A DNA stretch of 31,559 nt. It comes from JAISST01 sp050434145 (GTDB lineage Bacteria > Fusobacteriota > Fusobacteriia > Fusobacteriales > Fusobacteriaceae). The stretch lies in assembly GCF_050434145.1 (NCBI RefSeq), contig NZ_JBNPVX010000035.1:1-31559 (forward strand), given 5' to 3'. Below are positions 23,082 through 31,559 of this stretch, one piece after another. The first letter of the stretch is position 1. Each line of letters starts with the position of its first letter. Both the position numbers and the translations under genes were made by a program. The notes under the pieces are model-generated. The model did not search any database. It saw only the letters and a program-made list of their open reading frames with translations, and had not been told where the DNA came from.

Positions 23082-24850
23082 TTACTTTCCTATCCTAAAA
23101 AAGTTTTCTATATCATCTTTTTTCTTGAACAATCTAAACAAATTCATCCCCTCTTCCTCAATCTCATCCTTACCTATGTATGTTATCCGTGGTGGCAAAT
23201 TTAAACGCGCATTAACCAAGTTTTCTATATATACAGTATGCTGTTCTACAATTTTATTTGCTGGAACAAGGTATACATTTTCAGTATGAAATTCAGGACT
23301 TTTAATGCTATTAAAAACAACCTTACCGTTATTATCAAGTTTATATCCATTTCCAGTCAGAACATTTGCCATAAATCCTTCGTTTTTAAAAAATACCACT
23401 CCATCAGCCATCGTTACACTATGAGGAAATTATAATGCTCTATCTCCCATTTGTGATTTAGGATTTTTATAATAATATAAAACATCTCTACTGTGACCAA
23501 CTTCATGTAAAGTTAATTGAATCTCAGAATAGTTCCTTTCAGTAACATTTCCAACTTTTATTGCACCAGTTGAGTCATAATACAATTTTATACTTGAAGT
23601 ATACTGATGCTCAGCAGGATTCTTTGATAAATAAACTACTCCTATTTTATTGTCACGATTATCTGCATCATATCCCATCATACTTGCAAGTCCTAGTGCT
23701 TTTTGTTCTTCAGTTATCATCTGAAATGAAAAATATACTTCTGGATCTTCAACCATTCCTCTTATCAATAGTGTAATCTCTCTTTCCAGAGAATTAGCAT
23801 ATTTTAATTCATCATTTGAAGCCTTTTCTATGGTTACTAACCTTATCTCACCATTAGGTCCTGAATCTTCTCTATATATATCTAGACTAAATTTTTTCAA
23901 ATCATTTAAAATACTCTCTTGTTCTATTGATGTCAAAGGGGTATATTTTGATAGTAATTTAAATTCTTCATCTGTTAAAACAAATCCCAGTGATTTAAGC
24001 ATTTCTAGCCTTTCTTTATCTCGCATATAACTTCCATCATCTGGAAAAAAAGCCTCTCTTAGAATGAGTATGTTCCTCAAATCACCATTAACTCTATCTT
24101 TATAATACTGATTTGTTGATGCTTCTATCATTCCTTGGGCATTTATCATTATTGCTGTTGCTCCTATACTTGAACTCCAACCTTTAGATGGTATCTTGGT
24201 TAGCATTGAAGCTGCTATTTCATCCACTAAATGGTTTGCATATGTTCCATGCATTCCTTCATGGCCTAATTGCTCTAGCATTTGACTCGAATGTCCGAAC
24301 CCATCTCCGTATGTGTTTATGTAGACAACTCCTTCTTTATCATTTATGGACATACCTGCTTTTATATTATCTGCTTCAACAAATTTTATATCATAAAAAT
24401 CTTTTCCATATTCTGCTAGTAATGGTTTTAATAAACCTGCAATCTCTGACATATTATATTCGTCTAAGCCCACTCCATACTTACCATTAATGTAATGGTC
24501 TTCTATTATGTTCTTCAACTTTTCATCTACATCATATGCATAAGATACTATATTAAATCCATTCTTTCCTAAATTATTTGCTAGTTGACCTAGTACATTT
24601 TGACCTAATTCTTTATTATTTACTCCCTGATAAATTCCTTTTCCTATTTGCGGTACCAATGTTGCCGTTTTCAAGAAGTCTATTACAAACTGTTGACGTG
24701 TACTTTGATTCAGACTCACAGCTGAGCTTCGTTTTGCTTTGCTACGCTGTGAGATAGTGGTCTTCTAGATAATACTCAATGCTTTGCATTTCGTTTTATC
24801 AAGAAGCCACTAATATCTGTATGAAGTGTTGTATTTATTTGTTCATCTTG
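23082..24850 (-). pseudogene. Orphan CdiA-type pretoxin plus HExxH toxin, with element PE8 and an in-frame stop
   Basis: Haemagglutinin homology begins near 24850 (TTLHTD), is cut by PE8, and runs from LNQSTRQQFVIDFLKTATL through the pretoxin (ELGQNVLGQLANNLGKNG, QLGHEGMHGTYAN). The toxin tail contains IQLTLHEVGHSRDVLYYY, a clear HExxH zinc-protease motif. One TAA at 23432-23430 (after GDRAL) interrupts it. The same frame continues FPHSVTMADGVVFFKNEG to PPRITYIGKDEIEEEGM and ends at 23082, matching the tail of the paralogue at 27612. Apart from PE8 and this stop I see no damage. Likely a metallopeptidase toxin; the substrate is unknown. Confidence 0.7.
24714..24812 (-). repeat. Structured palindromic element PE8 (99 nt)
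   Basis: Nearly identical to PE1 and at the same site (after ACA GAT AT, before CTG AAT); ends CAGCTGTGAGT. Its first half is identical to PE1 and the differences lie in the second half. Probably copied with the host segment rather than inserted independently. Confidence 0.85.
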
Positions 24851-24871
24851 GCATAAATTACTGGTATTTAA

Positions 24872-25489
24872 TTAATCCATTTCTTTAATAAACTTATTTA
24901 TGAAAACTATTAACTTTTTTATTTCTTCAGCATCATACGCATCAGGAGTATCACCTACAATAAAACTTACCTCCTTACTATTGTTATAGATTTCTACAAA
25001 ATACAAACTATCAAATTTTATTTTTATTTTGACATTCTTGCTTGTTTTTTCCATATCACCTATTTGAAAAGTAATATCTGGCTCAGAATTACTATATTTA
25101 AATAATAATTTTGATTCTTTACTTGGACTTTCCCGGATATTTAAATTAATTTCTTCTAAATTGATTGTATTAATTTCTTTGTACACTTGCTCGAATTCAT
25201 TTTTTATGCTATCCGAAACTAATTTAATACTTTCTTTTTTTTCAAAAATTCCATTCTCTTTTCTATTCTTTTCTATTTGACCAACATAAGTAACATTAAA
25301 TACTTTATTTTCTTTTGAAATATAAAACTCATTTAAGGGTAACCTGTAGTTTGAATTTTCATTTTCACTTTTTAGTACTTTAATTTCCTTGATTGTCATT
25401 AATATTTCATTATTTTCAACAAAGCTATAACATGGTATAGAAAAAAATTGTATACTTATTACAAAAAAGATTAGTAAATTTTTTTTCAT
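24872..25489 (-). CDS. Small secreted protein, candidate immunity family member 3
   Basis: 205 residues. Signal peptide LLIFFVISIQFFSIPCYS, then EILMTIKEIKVLKS, YRLPLNEFYISKENKVFNVTY, GIFEKKESIKLVSDS, FDSLYFVEIYNNSKEVSFIV, GDTPDAYDAEEIKKLIVFIN. Same order of segments as members 1, 2 and 4. The ATG at 25489 has AGGGG 8 nt upstream. The decayed insertion sequence ends 30 nt upstream and separates it from member 4, with which it was probably once in tandem. It is followed by the toxin fragment starting at 24850. Function inferred from position only. Confidence 0.6.
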   Translation of the reverse strand: MKKNLLIFFVISIQFFSIPCYSFVENNEILMTIKEIKVLKSENENSNYRLPLNEFYISKENKVFNVTYVGQIEKNRKENGIFEKKESIKLVSDSIKNEFEQVYKEINTINLEEINLNIRESPSKESKLLFKYSNSEPDITFQIGDMEKTSKNVKIKIKFDSLYFVEIYNNSKEVSFIVGDTPDAYDAEEIKKLIVFINKFIKEMD

Positions 25490-25728
25490 CTTATCAACCC
25501 CTAAATAAAAAATGGTAGTGTCAAGTTCTTGTAGGAACTTTATCTAAATATTATTTGAGAATCCCACGAAACATGCTATAATTCTTCATTACATATTATA
25601 TTTTTATTTTATTATTTGATACTATATTTCTTAGCCAAGTCATATCCATTTCTGATATTCCTAGAATAGTACAATTTTCTATTTTCAATGATTTTTTTTT
25701 AACTTCTTTGATATCCTTTGAATATTTT

Positions 25729-26771
25729 TTATTTCAATTTCTTTTTTATTTTTAATTCTCTGGTTTTTAATAATTCTCTTATATCTCCACCATTATATTT
25801 ATAAACACTTAACTTCAATATTATATCTAGTCCATGTTCGCTCCAACCTAAAGCTCTACTCTTTAATCGTGATAACAAAACATGACTAACCTGCCCTTCT
25901 GCACTACAACCATGCAATTATCTCTTTCTTTTACTTCAACCATCATAGATGACCAATGATTTTTAACATATTTCATCTTTCTTTCTGTAAATTTTTGTTT
26001 CTTTTCTTTTTCTGTTATATCTTTTACATCTTTTAATATATCAAAAAAATGTTCTTATCCATATCTAGTATGTTTTTATATAATTCCGTTTTTATGCCAG
26101 AAACTTCATTTTCTTTTAAATATGAAAGACAATCATGAATATATTTATTTCTATAAAATTTATCTAAAACAAAAGTGTATTTTCCTAAAACTTCTACTTC
26201 TGATTTTATCCAATGAGCTCTCTCTCCACAAAGATAGGATTTGTTCCAATTTTTCATAATTATATGTTACTTCAATATAGTTTAAAACTTATTCCCAGAA
26301 TTTTTCTGAACTTTTATATAAACCAGATATGTAATGTTTCTCTGTCTTCTTCACTCGTTTCCCAGTTTTTTCTATATTTTCATAAATAAGTGCTAGTCTA
26401 GGCCCTGCAGCATTTCCACTTCTTCCATTTACAATTCTAACTTTTTGTAAAGAAACATGATCTTCATCTGCTTCTATAAAAAGAGTTTTTACAATTTTTT
26501 TTATCTCTACAACCCCAATTTTATGCAGTACGCATTTTGTAACTGCTCGCTTTTCTAAATAATAGTCGTTCTTTCTATTTTTATCTTTTTCTATCTCTTT
26601 ATCCATTACTAGTAGAACTTTTTCAATAAATTCTTTTAAAATCAAAATGAAGTCAAGTAACCATTTTTCCATTTCTTCATCAAAGTTTATATTCCCAGAT
26701 AAAAATTCCTCAGTTTTTTTTGTAAAAAATATCGTGCATTTTTTGCTAGCTTCTTGTATAATCTTGTTCAT
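25729..26771 (-). pseudogene. ISLre2-family transposase, broken in several pieces
   Basis: Three pieces in order. 26771-26289 (from MNKIIQEASKK) contains FIEADEDHVSLQ, GPRLALIYENIEKTGKR and KHYISGLYKSSEKFWE. 26257-26033 contains YLCGERAHWIKSEVEVLGKY and TFVLDKFYRNKYIHDCL. 25917-25729 contains GCSAEGQVSHVLLSRLKSRA, LGWSEHGLD and NGGDI. These are the family's typical core (normally EADEDHVALQ, YLSGDGAHWIK, VLDKFHLNKYI, CSAEGHVSHV). Frameshifts separate the pieces and length is short of the usual 450-470 residues. The ATG at 26771 rather than 26813 is the natural start, with AAGGTG upstream. Confidence 0.85.
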
Positions 26772-26837
26772 AGAGAAACACCTTCCTTGTTTTATGTTTG
26801 GTAGTGAATTCATTATAACATATCAAGGTGTTTCTCT
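26772..26837 (-). promoter_or_regulatory. Transposase promoter inside a ribosome-site-masking hairpin
   Basis: AGAGAAACACCTT (26772-26784 on the plus strand) is a perfect 13-bp inverted repeat of AAGGTGTTTCTCT (26825-26837). On the minus strand the second arm contains the AAGGTG ribosome binding site right before ATG 26771. Between the arms lies an extended -10 promoter, TGTTATAAT (26820-26812). A transcript entering from outside would fold and hide the site; one starting at the internal promoter lacks the first arm and leaves it free. This matches protection from read-through known for other insertion sequences. Confidence 0.7.
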
Positions 26838-26873
26838 TTTTTATTTTTGAAATTTCCCTACAAGCATTTTACA

Positions 26874-27557
26874 TTAACTTAAAAATTTCTTTTCTTCTAA
26901 AAAGTTATTTAATTCATTTAATAGATCTATTAGTTCTCTCACCAAATGATTCTCATATTTTTCAGAATTAGACCCCAAATAAAAAACATATTGTTTTTCA
27001 TTTATATTAACTGTAATCTCATATAGAATATCAAAAAATATTTTTTGTTGTTTTTTTGAATCATGGTTTTTTAAAATAAAAAAGATTTCGCTTTTTGAAA
27101 AGCCTGAAATTTTTTTATTAGTAGTTCTCATATAATCTTTTGCAGTCATTTCTCCTACAGAAACAAGAAGACCTAAATTTGTACATTCTATTCCCTGATA
27201 ATTTTTAATTATCTCCCAAATTTTTTTTTCATTCATAATATTTAAAACTTTTTTTCTTAAATGTTTATTCATTTCTATCACACTATATTTTTTTGAATAA
27301 ATGCCATCATTATGGTACGCAAACGTGTTTTTCCACGTCTTATTAGGTTCATAATCTATTGCATATATTTCTTCCAAAGAAATAAAATATTCATCAAATG
27401 GAAATCTATATGAAAATGACTTAAAACCATTGTTACAAGGAATTTTTTTTACGGAAAAAATTATATTAGTCCCTTCTACTGGGATACTTCTATAAGAAAT
27501 TCGATAAAAAACAACCACTATCATCATAAATAATATTATACATAAGCTTTTTTTCAT
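26874..27557 (-). CDS. Small secreted or anchored protein, candidate immunity family member 4
   Basis: 227 residues. I start at ATG 27557 (AAGGGAG 5 nt upstream) rather than the GTG at 27563. N-terminal hydrophobic segment SLCIILFMMIVVVFYRI, then IIFSVKKIPCNNG, YRFPFDEYFISLEEIYAIDY, GIYSKKYSVIEMNKH, FDILYEITVNINEKQYVFYL, and a final helix LIDLLNELNNFLEE. Same plan as members 1-3. It follows the toxin ending at 27612 by 54 nt and so is that toxin's likely partner. An insertion sequence abuts its stop codon. No known domain recognised. Confidence 0.6.
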   Translation of the reverse strand: MKKSLCIILFMMIVVVFYRISYRSIPVEGTNIIFSVKKIPCNNGFKSFSYRFPFDEYFISLEEIYAIDYEPNKTWKNTFAYHNDGIYSKKYSVIEMNKHLRKKVLNIMNEKKIWEIIKNYQGIECTNLGLLVSVGEMTAKDYMRTTNKKISGFSKSEIFFILKNHDSKKQQKIFFDILYEITVNINEKQYVFYLGSNSEKYENHLVRELIDLLNELNNFLEEKKFLS

Positions 27558-27611
27558 CTTCACTCCCTTATAAACTCAATAAAATCAAGACATGATAAAA
27601 ACTAAGTTTTA

Positions 27612-30600
27612 TCACTTTCTACTGCTATTATCTAAAATCTGTTCGACTAATTCAAGAGTTCTTTGAATATTTGATTCTTTTATATATTCTTTTATCTCAT
27701 CCATAGAGTTAAAATGCAAAAAATGACTCGTTGTATTGTCATATATAAAAGCTGATTCTACATCTGAACTATCCAAATAAGTAATTCTTGGACTTTTATT
27801 TTCTGATTTGTAAACAATATTTTCTATATGAATTGCATTGAACTCAGATATCGTTATTCCTGGCAATACATACATTTCGTTATTTCCAACTTTTGACACA
27901 AAAATATTATTTTCTGAAAAAACATTTTTATTATAATCTAATGTGAAATTCATATTTGTATTTTCATAATATTTAGGATCAAACATAATTAAAGATTGAC
28001 CAATTTTTGCATTAGAGGAATTAAAGTAAGAAATTACATCATAACCATGACCTACTAATTCATGTCCTAAAAATGCATTCGTTCCGATTATTTCTTCCTT
28101 TATATTTCTGTTTTCAATTCCAATTTCATCTATTATTCTATCATATCCTGTAACATATTTTTTTTGAGAAGTTGTGTTATTAAGATACACAAAAGAAATT
28201 TTTTCTTTTTTTAACAAATCATAAATTTGTTCATTCTCCAATCTAAGTCTTATTTTATCTTCAGAAACACCTTGCAAAGAAAAATAATAATCTTCTTTTG
28301 CCATTTCTCTTAAAATTAATGTAATCACTTTTTTTTCTTTATTGATATCTAAATTTAATTCCTCTTCAGTTGCTAAAGTTTCTATTTTTAATATTCTTCT
28401 ACCATTTTCATCGTTTATATCAACATCCCAAACATCAAGTCCTATATGGTTAATACTCTCAAGATATTTTTTTTCCTCCTCTTCACTCAATTGCTCATAC
28501 ATAATTAATGTTTTAAAATCTTCAATTGGTAATTTTGCAAAGTCATTGTATTGTTTAAATATCCTCTCACGCTCATCATCTTTTTCATATTTGCCATCTA
28601 TCATTACCTCCCTAGAAACAATTATATCCCTCAAATCACCATTAACTCTATCTTTATAATATTGACTTGTCGATGCTTCTATCATTCCTTGGGCATTTAT
28701 TGTTATTGCTGTTGCTCCTATACTTGAACTCCAACCTTTAGATGGTATCTTGGTTAGCATTGATGCTGCTTTTTCATCTACATTTTTGTCTGCATATGTT
28801 CCATGCATTCCCTCATGACCTAATTGCTCTAACATTTCACTTGAATGTCCAAAGCCATCTCCATATGTATTTATATAGACAACTCCATCTTTATCATTTA
28901 TAGACATTCCTGCTACTATATCTTCTGCTTTTACAAATTTTATATCATAAAAATCTTTTCCATATTCTGCTAATAGTGGCTTCAGTAAACCTGCAATCTC
29001 TGACATATTGTATTCATCTAAGCCTACTCCATACTTACCATTAATGTAATGGTCTTCTATTATGTTCTTCAACTTTTCATCTACATCATATGCATAAGCT
29101 ACTATATTAAATCCATTCTTTCCTAAATTATTTGCTAGTTGCCCTAGTACATTTTGACCTAATTCTTTATTATTTATTCCTTGACCTATTCCCTTAGCTA
29201 CTTGCGGTACCAAAGTAGTTGTTTTCAAGAAGTCTATCACAAACTGTTGACGTGTACTTTGATTCAGCATATCTGTATGTAATGTTGTATCTATTTGTTC
29301 TATTTCTTTATCTCTTGTGATTACTTGAGCATTATCTAAAGATGTATTTATTCCTCTTTCTTCAAAGTCTACTTTTACTCCATTCTCGTATGCTATTGTA
29401 TTTACAAATGTTGAGTTAGTGTCTTGTCTTTTATCTGACATACCATATTGAACACTTGCTTGTGGCACTTTTAAATCTGTTGTTATTCCACTTAGTCCAA
29501 AGCCAGAGTTTTTGCTATAGTCTTTATCTTTTAAGTCATTCACAACTATTTCTTTGGCATTTATTACCATTGGTGATTCTGCATTCAAACTTCCTATGAT
29601 TGAACCTGTATTGGTTAGTGTATTACCTACATTAATAGTTCCACCTTCTCTACCTACCAAAGATGTTTGATTACTTACCCATTCTTGTTCCCCTACACTT
29701 TTACTTGCATTAAAGCTACCACTTAGTGACGATGTTGGATTTTTTACCAAGGTGCTTGGATTAATATTACTTAAAGATAATCCAAATCCACTACTTTTGC
29801 TACTTGAATCCACTATATCTTGTAATGATTCTACTGTTAGATTGCCACCTATATCCAAGACTAGGTGTTCTCCTTCTACATTAGCTCCACTAAATGTTGC
29901 ATTGCCTACTGTTGTCAGTACAAAGTCTCCACCTGTATTAGCCTCAGCTGGGCAACGCATTCTGCTCTGCTACACTTTGACATAGTGGTCTACTAAGCAA
30001 AACTTCAGTGCTGTGCACTTCATTTTGCCAAGTAGCCACTAATTGTTGTGTTGTTATATTGTACCATATCTGTATTAGATTTGCTCTTATTCATATTAAA
30101 GCTACCAGTTGCTGCTTTGCCTAAAAAGTCGTATCCTAAACTAGCACCTGTTGAGCTGCTCTTTGATTTATTATGATAGGTATCCATACTTGCACCAGCA
30201 AAGAAGTTGTCTGCCTTGATTTCTATATTCTTGCCTGCATCTATAGTTTGTCCTATAAAGGTTACATCTCCTTCTGATGATACTTGGATATTTCCACCTG
30301 CTACTAAACTTCCTCCTACTGAGGAGGTTGATTCTGTCTTTGATGATGATTTATTACTACTAAAACTAATTGAAGCACTTAAGTCAAATAAGCTATTTAA
30401 TGCTACATCTTTTCTTCCTTCCAACCATTTAGATGTTGCTTCTGTTGGATCTGCTCTAAATATACTTTCTCTATTTAACCATGCACTTCCTGCATTTATT
30501 CCATTATATACTTTACTTCCTGCTACTGTTATAGTTCTCAAATCTTGGAATCTGTTTCCTAAGGTATTGATTGCTTGAGATTTATTCCCAAAGCTATAGT

Positions 30601-30652
30601 CTGCTTTTGCTGGATTATTGCATGAATAATTTTTATTTTTCATCTTTAGCAT
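27612..30652 (-). pseudogene. Orphan FhaB/CdiA fragment with HExxH toxin tail, interrupted once by element PE9
   Basis: From NPAKADYSFGNKSQAINTLG come haemagglutinin repeats (GGNIQVSSEGDVTFIGQTID, AGKNIEIKADNFFAGAS; Fil_haemagg_2 type), then PE9 splits TTI from NTGGDFVLTTVG. It continues NPTSSLSGSFNASKS, pretoxin (QLANNLGKNGFNIVAYAYDV, QLGHEGMHGTYADKN) and a unique tail with FLGHELVGHGYDVISYF, a zinc-protease-like HELVGH motif, and SPRITYLDSSDVESAF. Except for PE9 the whole about 970-codon frame is open. No signal peptide or start region: it overlaps the end of the immunity gene at 30633 and is an orphan module that needs recombination into a full cdiA gene, or another start, to be delivered. 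Probably a metallopeptidase toxin. Confidence 0.75.
29940..30041 (-). repeat. Structured palindromic element PE9 (102 nt)
   Basis: Almost identical to PE7 and at the same site: after ACA ACA AT and before AAT ACA GGT. Removing the element but keeping one terminal T gives T-T-I-N-T-G-G in frame. In place, the frame runs ISGYLAK then TGA. It is the only break in the 3-kb host frame. Confidence 0.87.
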
Positions 30653-31001
30653 AAAATTCTTCTATTGGTTCATTTCTATCACAAATCACTATCATTTCAG
30701 CACTACCTGGTGTGACATATACACCCAAACCTTGAATAAGTTCGTCTTTTGTTTTTGCTGCCTCTAAATGCTCATGTTGCCCAAATCCATAACGATTTGT
30801 ATATCTTATTAATTCAGTACCAAAACCAAGCATGCCATTTTTGCTTAAAAATAGTAAAACTTTTTTTCCTTTTGTAATTTCCTTATTATTTTCATCATAA
30901 ATTTTAATTGTCATGACATTGTCATTATACTCTTCATATTTTTCAACTTTTTCTTCATCAATAACCATTTCTATTGTATAATCTTTAATTTTTTCTTTCA
31001 T
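30633..31001 (-). CDS. Immunity protein of the right-edge CdiA-type toxin
   Basis: 122 residues, cytoplasmic, acidic; no signal peptide. It begins MKEKIKDYTIEMV. A central segment reads KVLLFLSKNGMLGFGTELIR, then HEHLEAAKTKDELIQGLGVY and a C-terminal strand SAEMIVICDRN. Two decayed homologues exist at 14677-15065 and 13823-13969, so it belongs to a family reused in this array, and LGFGTELIR is conserved in the near-complete copy. I do not recognise a named family. It lies 20 nt after the toxin stop at 31022, with GAGGTT 7 nt before the ATG. Partner assignment is supported because the decayed copies keep the same toxin-immunity order. Confidence 0.75.
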   Translation of the reverse strand: MKEKIKDYTIEMVIDEEKVEKYEEYNDNVMTIKIYDENNKEITKGKKVLLFLSKNGMLGFGTELIRYTNRYGFGQHEHLEAAKTKDELIQGLGVYVTPGSAEMIVICDRNEPIEEFYAKDEK

Positions 31002-31021
31002 TTTTTAACCTCACGTTCTTT

Positions 31022-31559
31022 TTAAAACTTATCTATTATATTTCCTTTTTTATCCATTATTATATGGAAAGATTCTTTCCTAACTTTACCTTTGATTCCA
31101 CTAGTTTGGACTTCTATGTTGTAATGATTAACAGGTTCATAATATCCACGATTTAATATTGGATGTGCATCTCCACCAAAATCTTTCCTAAATATTATTT
31201 TTGTTTTGTCATCAACTTGAGTTATTATATTTTTCCCATTCTTAGTTCCATTTTTCATATATGTTTTTAATTGCTCCAGTATTTTAGAATTTGAACTATT
31301 CTGAGTCTTACTGCTTGGTATATTTTTATTTTCTAATATTTGTCCTACTCCAACAGTTGGTGTCCTATATATTTTAACTCCACCATATATTCCTGCAATT
31401 CCTACTAATCCATTCATAGAATGAACAACCACACCTGCTGAATCCCCTTCTTTAGCTGCACTATGTACTGAAACGCCTGAATCATACACTGTCTTTCCAC
31501 TCACCAATGTGAGAAGTCCACCCACTGGTTTTGCTGAACCTGGAATACTTAGTAATCCC
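31022..31559 (-). CDS. C-terminal toxin end of a large CdiA/FhaB-type protein (5' part outside window)
   Basis: The frame is open to the window edge, so only the last about 179 codons are seen. It reads SAKPVGGLLTLVSGKTVYDS, SAAKEGDSAGVVVHSMNGLV, IYGGVKIYRTPTVG, LEQLKTYMKNGTKNGKN, then the probable toxin core IIFRKDFGGDAHPILNRGYY, NHYNIEVQ, SFHIIMDKKGNIIDKF. His residues in AHP and NHY could be catalytic, as in small nucleases, but I cannot name the family. The preceding region resembles the pretoxin stretch of contact-dependent inhibition proteins, exported by a two-partner system. Being nearest the missing 5' part, this is probably the currently deployed toxin of the locus. Confidence 0.65.
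   Translation of the reverse strand, partial: GLLSIPGSAKPVGGLLTLVSGKTVYDSGVSVHSAAKEGDSAGVVVHSMNGLVGIAGIYGGVKIYRTPTVGVGQILENKNIPSSKTQNSSNSKILEQLKTYMKNGTKNGKNIITQVDDKTKIIFRKDFGGDAHPILNRGYYEPVNHYNIEVQTSGIKGKVRKESFHIIMDKKGNIIDKF

Larger units (their letters stand above)
25519..26873 (-). mobile_element. Decayed ISLre2-family insertion sequence
   Basis: About 1.36 kb between imperfect terminal inverted repeats: left end TGTCAAGTTCTTGTAGGAAC (from 25519) and right end, read inward on the minus strand, TGTAAAATGCTTGTAGGGAA (from 26873). It holds the fragments of an ISLre2 transposase. The right end touches the stop codon of the immunity gene at 26874. No clear target duplication could be read. Internal deletions and frameshifts make it inactive. 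Confidence 0.75.

Noticed and set aside
24710..24719. GTG inside PE8 as a real start for the toxin at 23430-24719
   Set aside because: It has no ribosome binding site and haemagglutinin homology continues in frame upstream of the element.

Overview
The window is very AT-rich. Every gene I can support lies on the minus strand, usually with a clear AGGAGG-type ribosome binding site. Low-GC, Firmicute-like proteins next to two-partner-secretion haemagglutinin (FhaB/CdiA) modules, plus secreted proteins suited to a periplasm, suggest a Fusobacteriota chromosome (Leptotrichia/Sebaldella/Fusobacterium type). This is inference; no rRNA or marker gene is present. I saw no tRNA, rRNA or CRISPR array.

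Positions 1-11458 are metabolism and transport. argC-argB-argD form an arginine operon. A promoter, a 20-codon leader peptide carrying three AGG arginine codons (R-L-R-S-R) and a terminator hairpin precede argC, which is the layout of ribosome-mediated arginine attenuation. Upstream is a nickel/peptide-type ABC importer (nikABCDE-like) followed by a zinc-dependent deacylase of the AstE/aspartoacylase family. The importer's binding protein has Tyr where its lipobox Cys should be. A glycerol dehydrogenase (gldA) comes next.

Positions 11459-31559 form a polymorphic-toxin (CdiA-CT/CdiI) graveyard and reservoir. At the right edge is the 3' end of a large cdiA/fhaB-like gene with its immunity gene. 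Downstream follow orphan modules: three haemagglutinin-to-toxin fragments (27612-30652, 23082-24850, 18293-21055), four related small secreted candidate immunity proteins, a PoNi-type immunity protein, a membrane candidate immunity protein, a barnase-like RNase whose catalytic His is Asp, two barstar-like inhibitors, and decayed second and third copies of the right-edge toxin/immunity pair. A decayed ISLre2-type insertion sequence (25519-26873) sits inside the array. A 726-residue MORN-repeat protein closes it.

The most unusual signal is a family of nine elements of about 100 nt (98-107 nt), GC-richer than their surroundings and strongly base-paired, lying inside the haemagglutinin-toxin reading frames. 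Seven lie within 1.4 kb of one gene (19535-20915). All nine have the same orientation. Their stems differ in sequence but keep pairing. Most lengths are not multiples of three, yet removing them restores one continuous reading frame matching the paralogue at 27612-30652. They could be palindromic mobile elements, or sequences removed or skipped at RNA or translation level; the sequence alone cannot decide.
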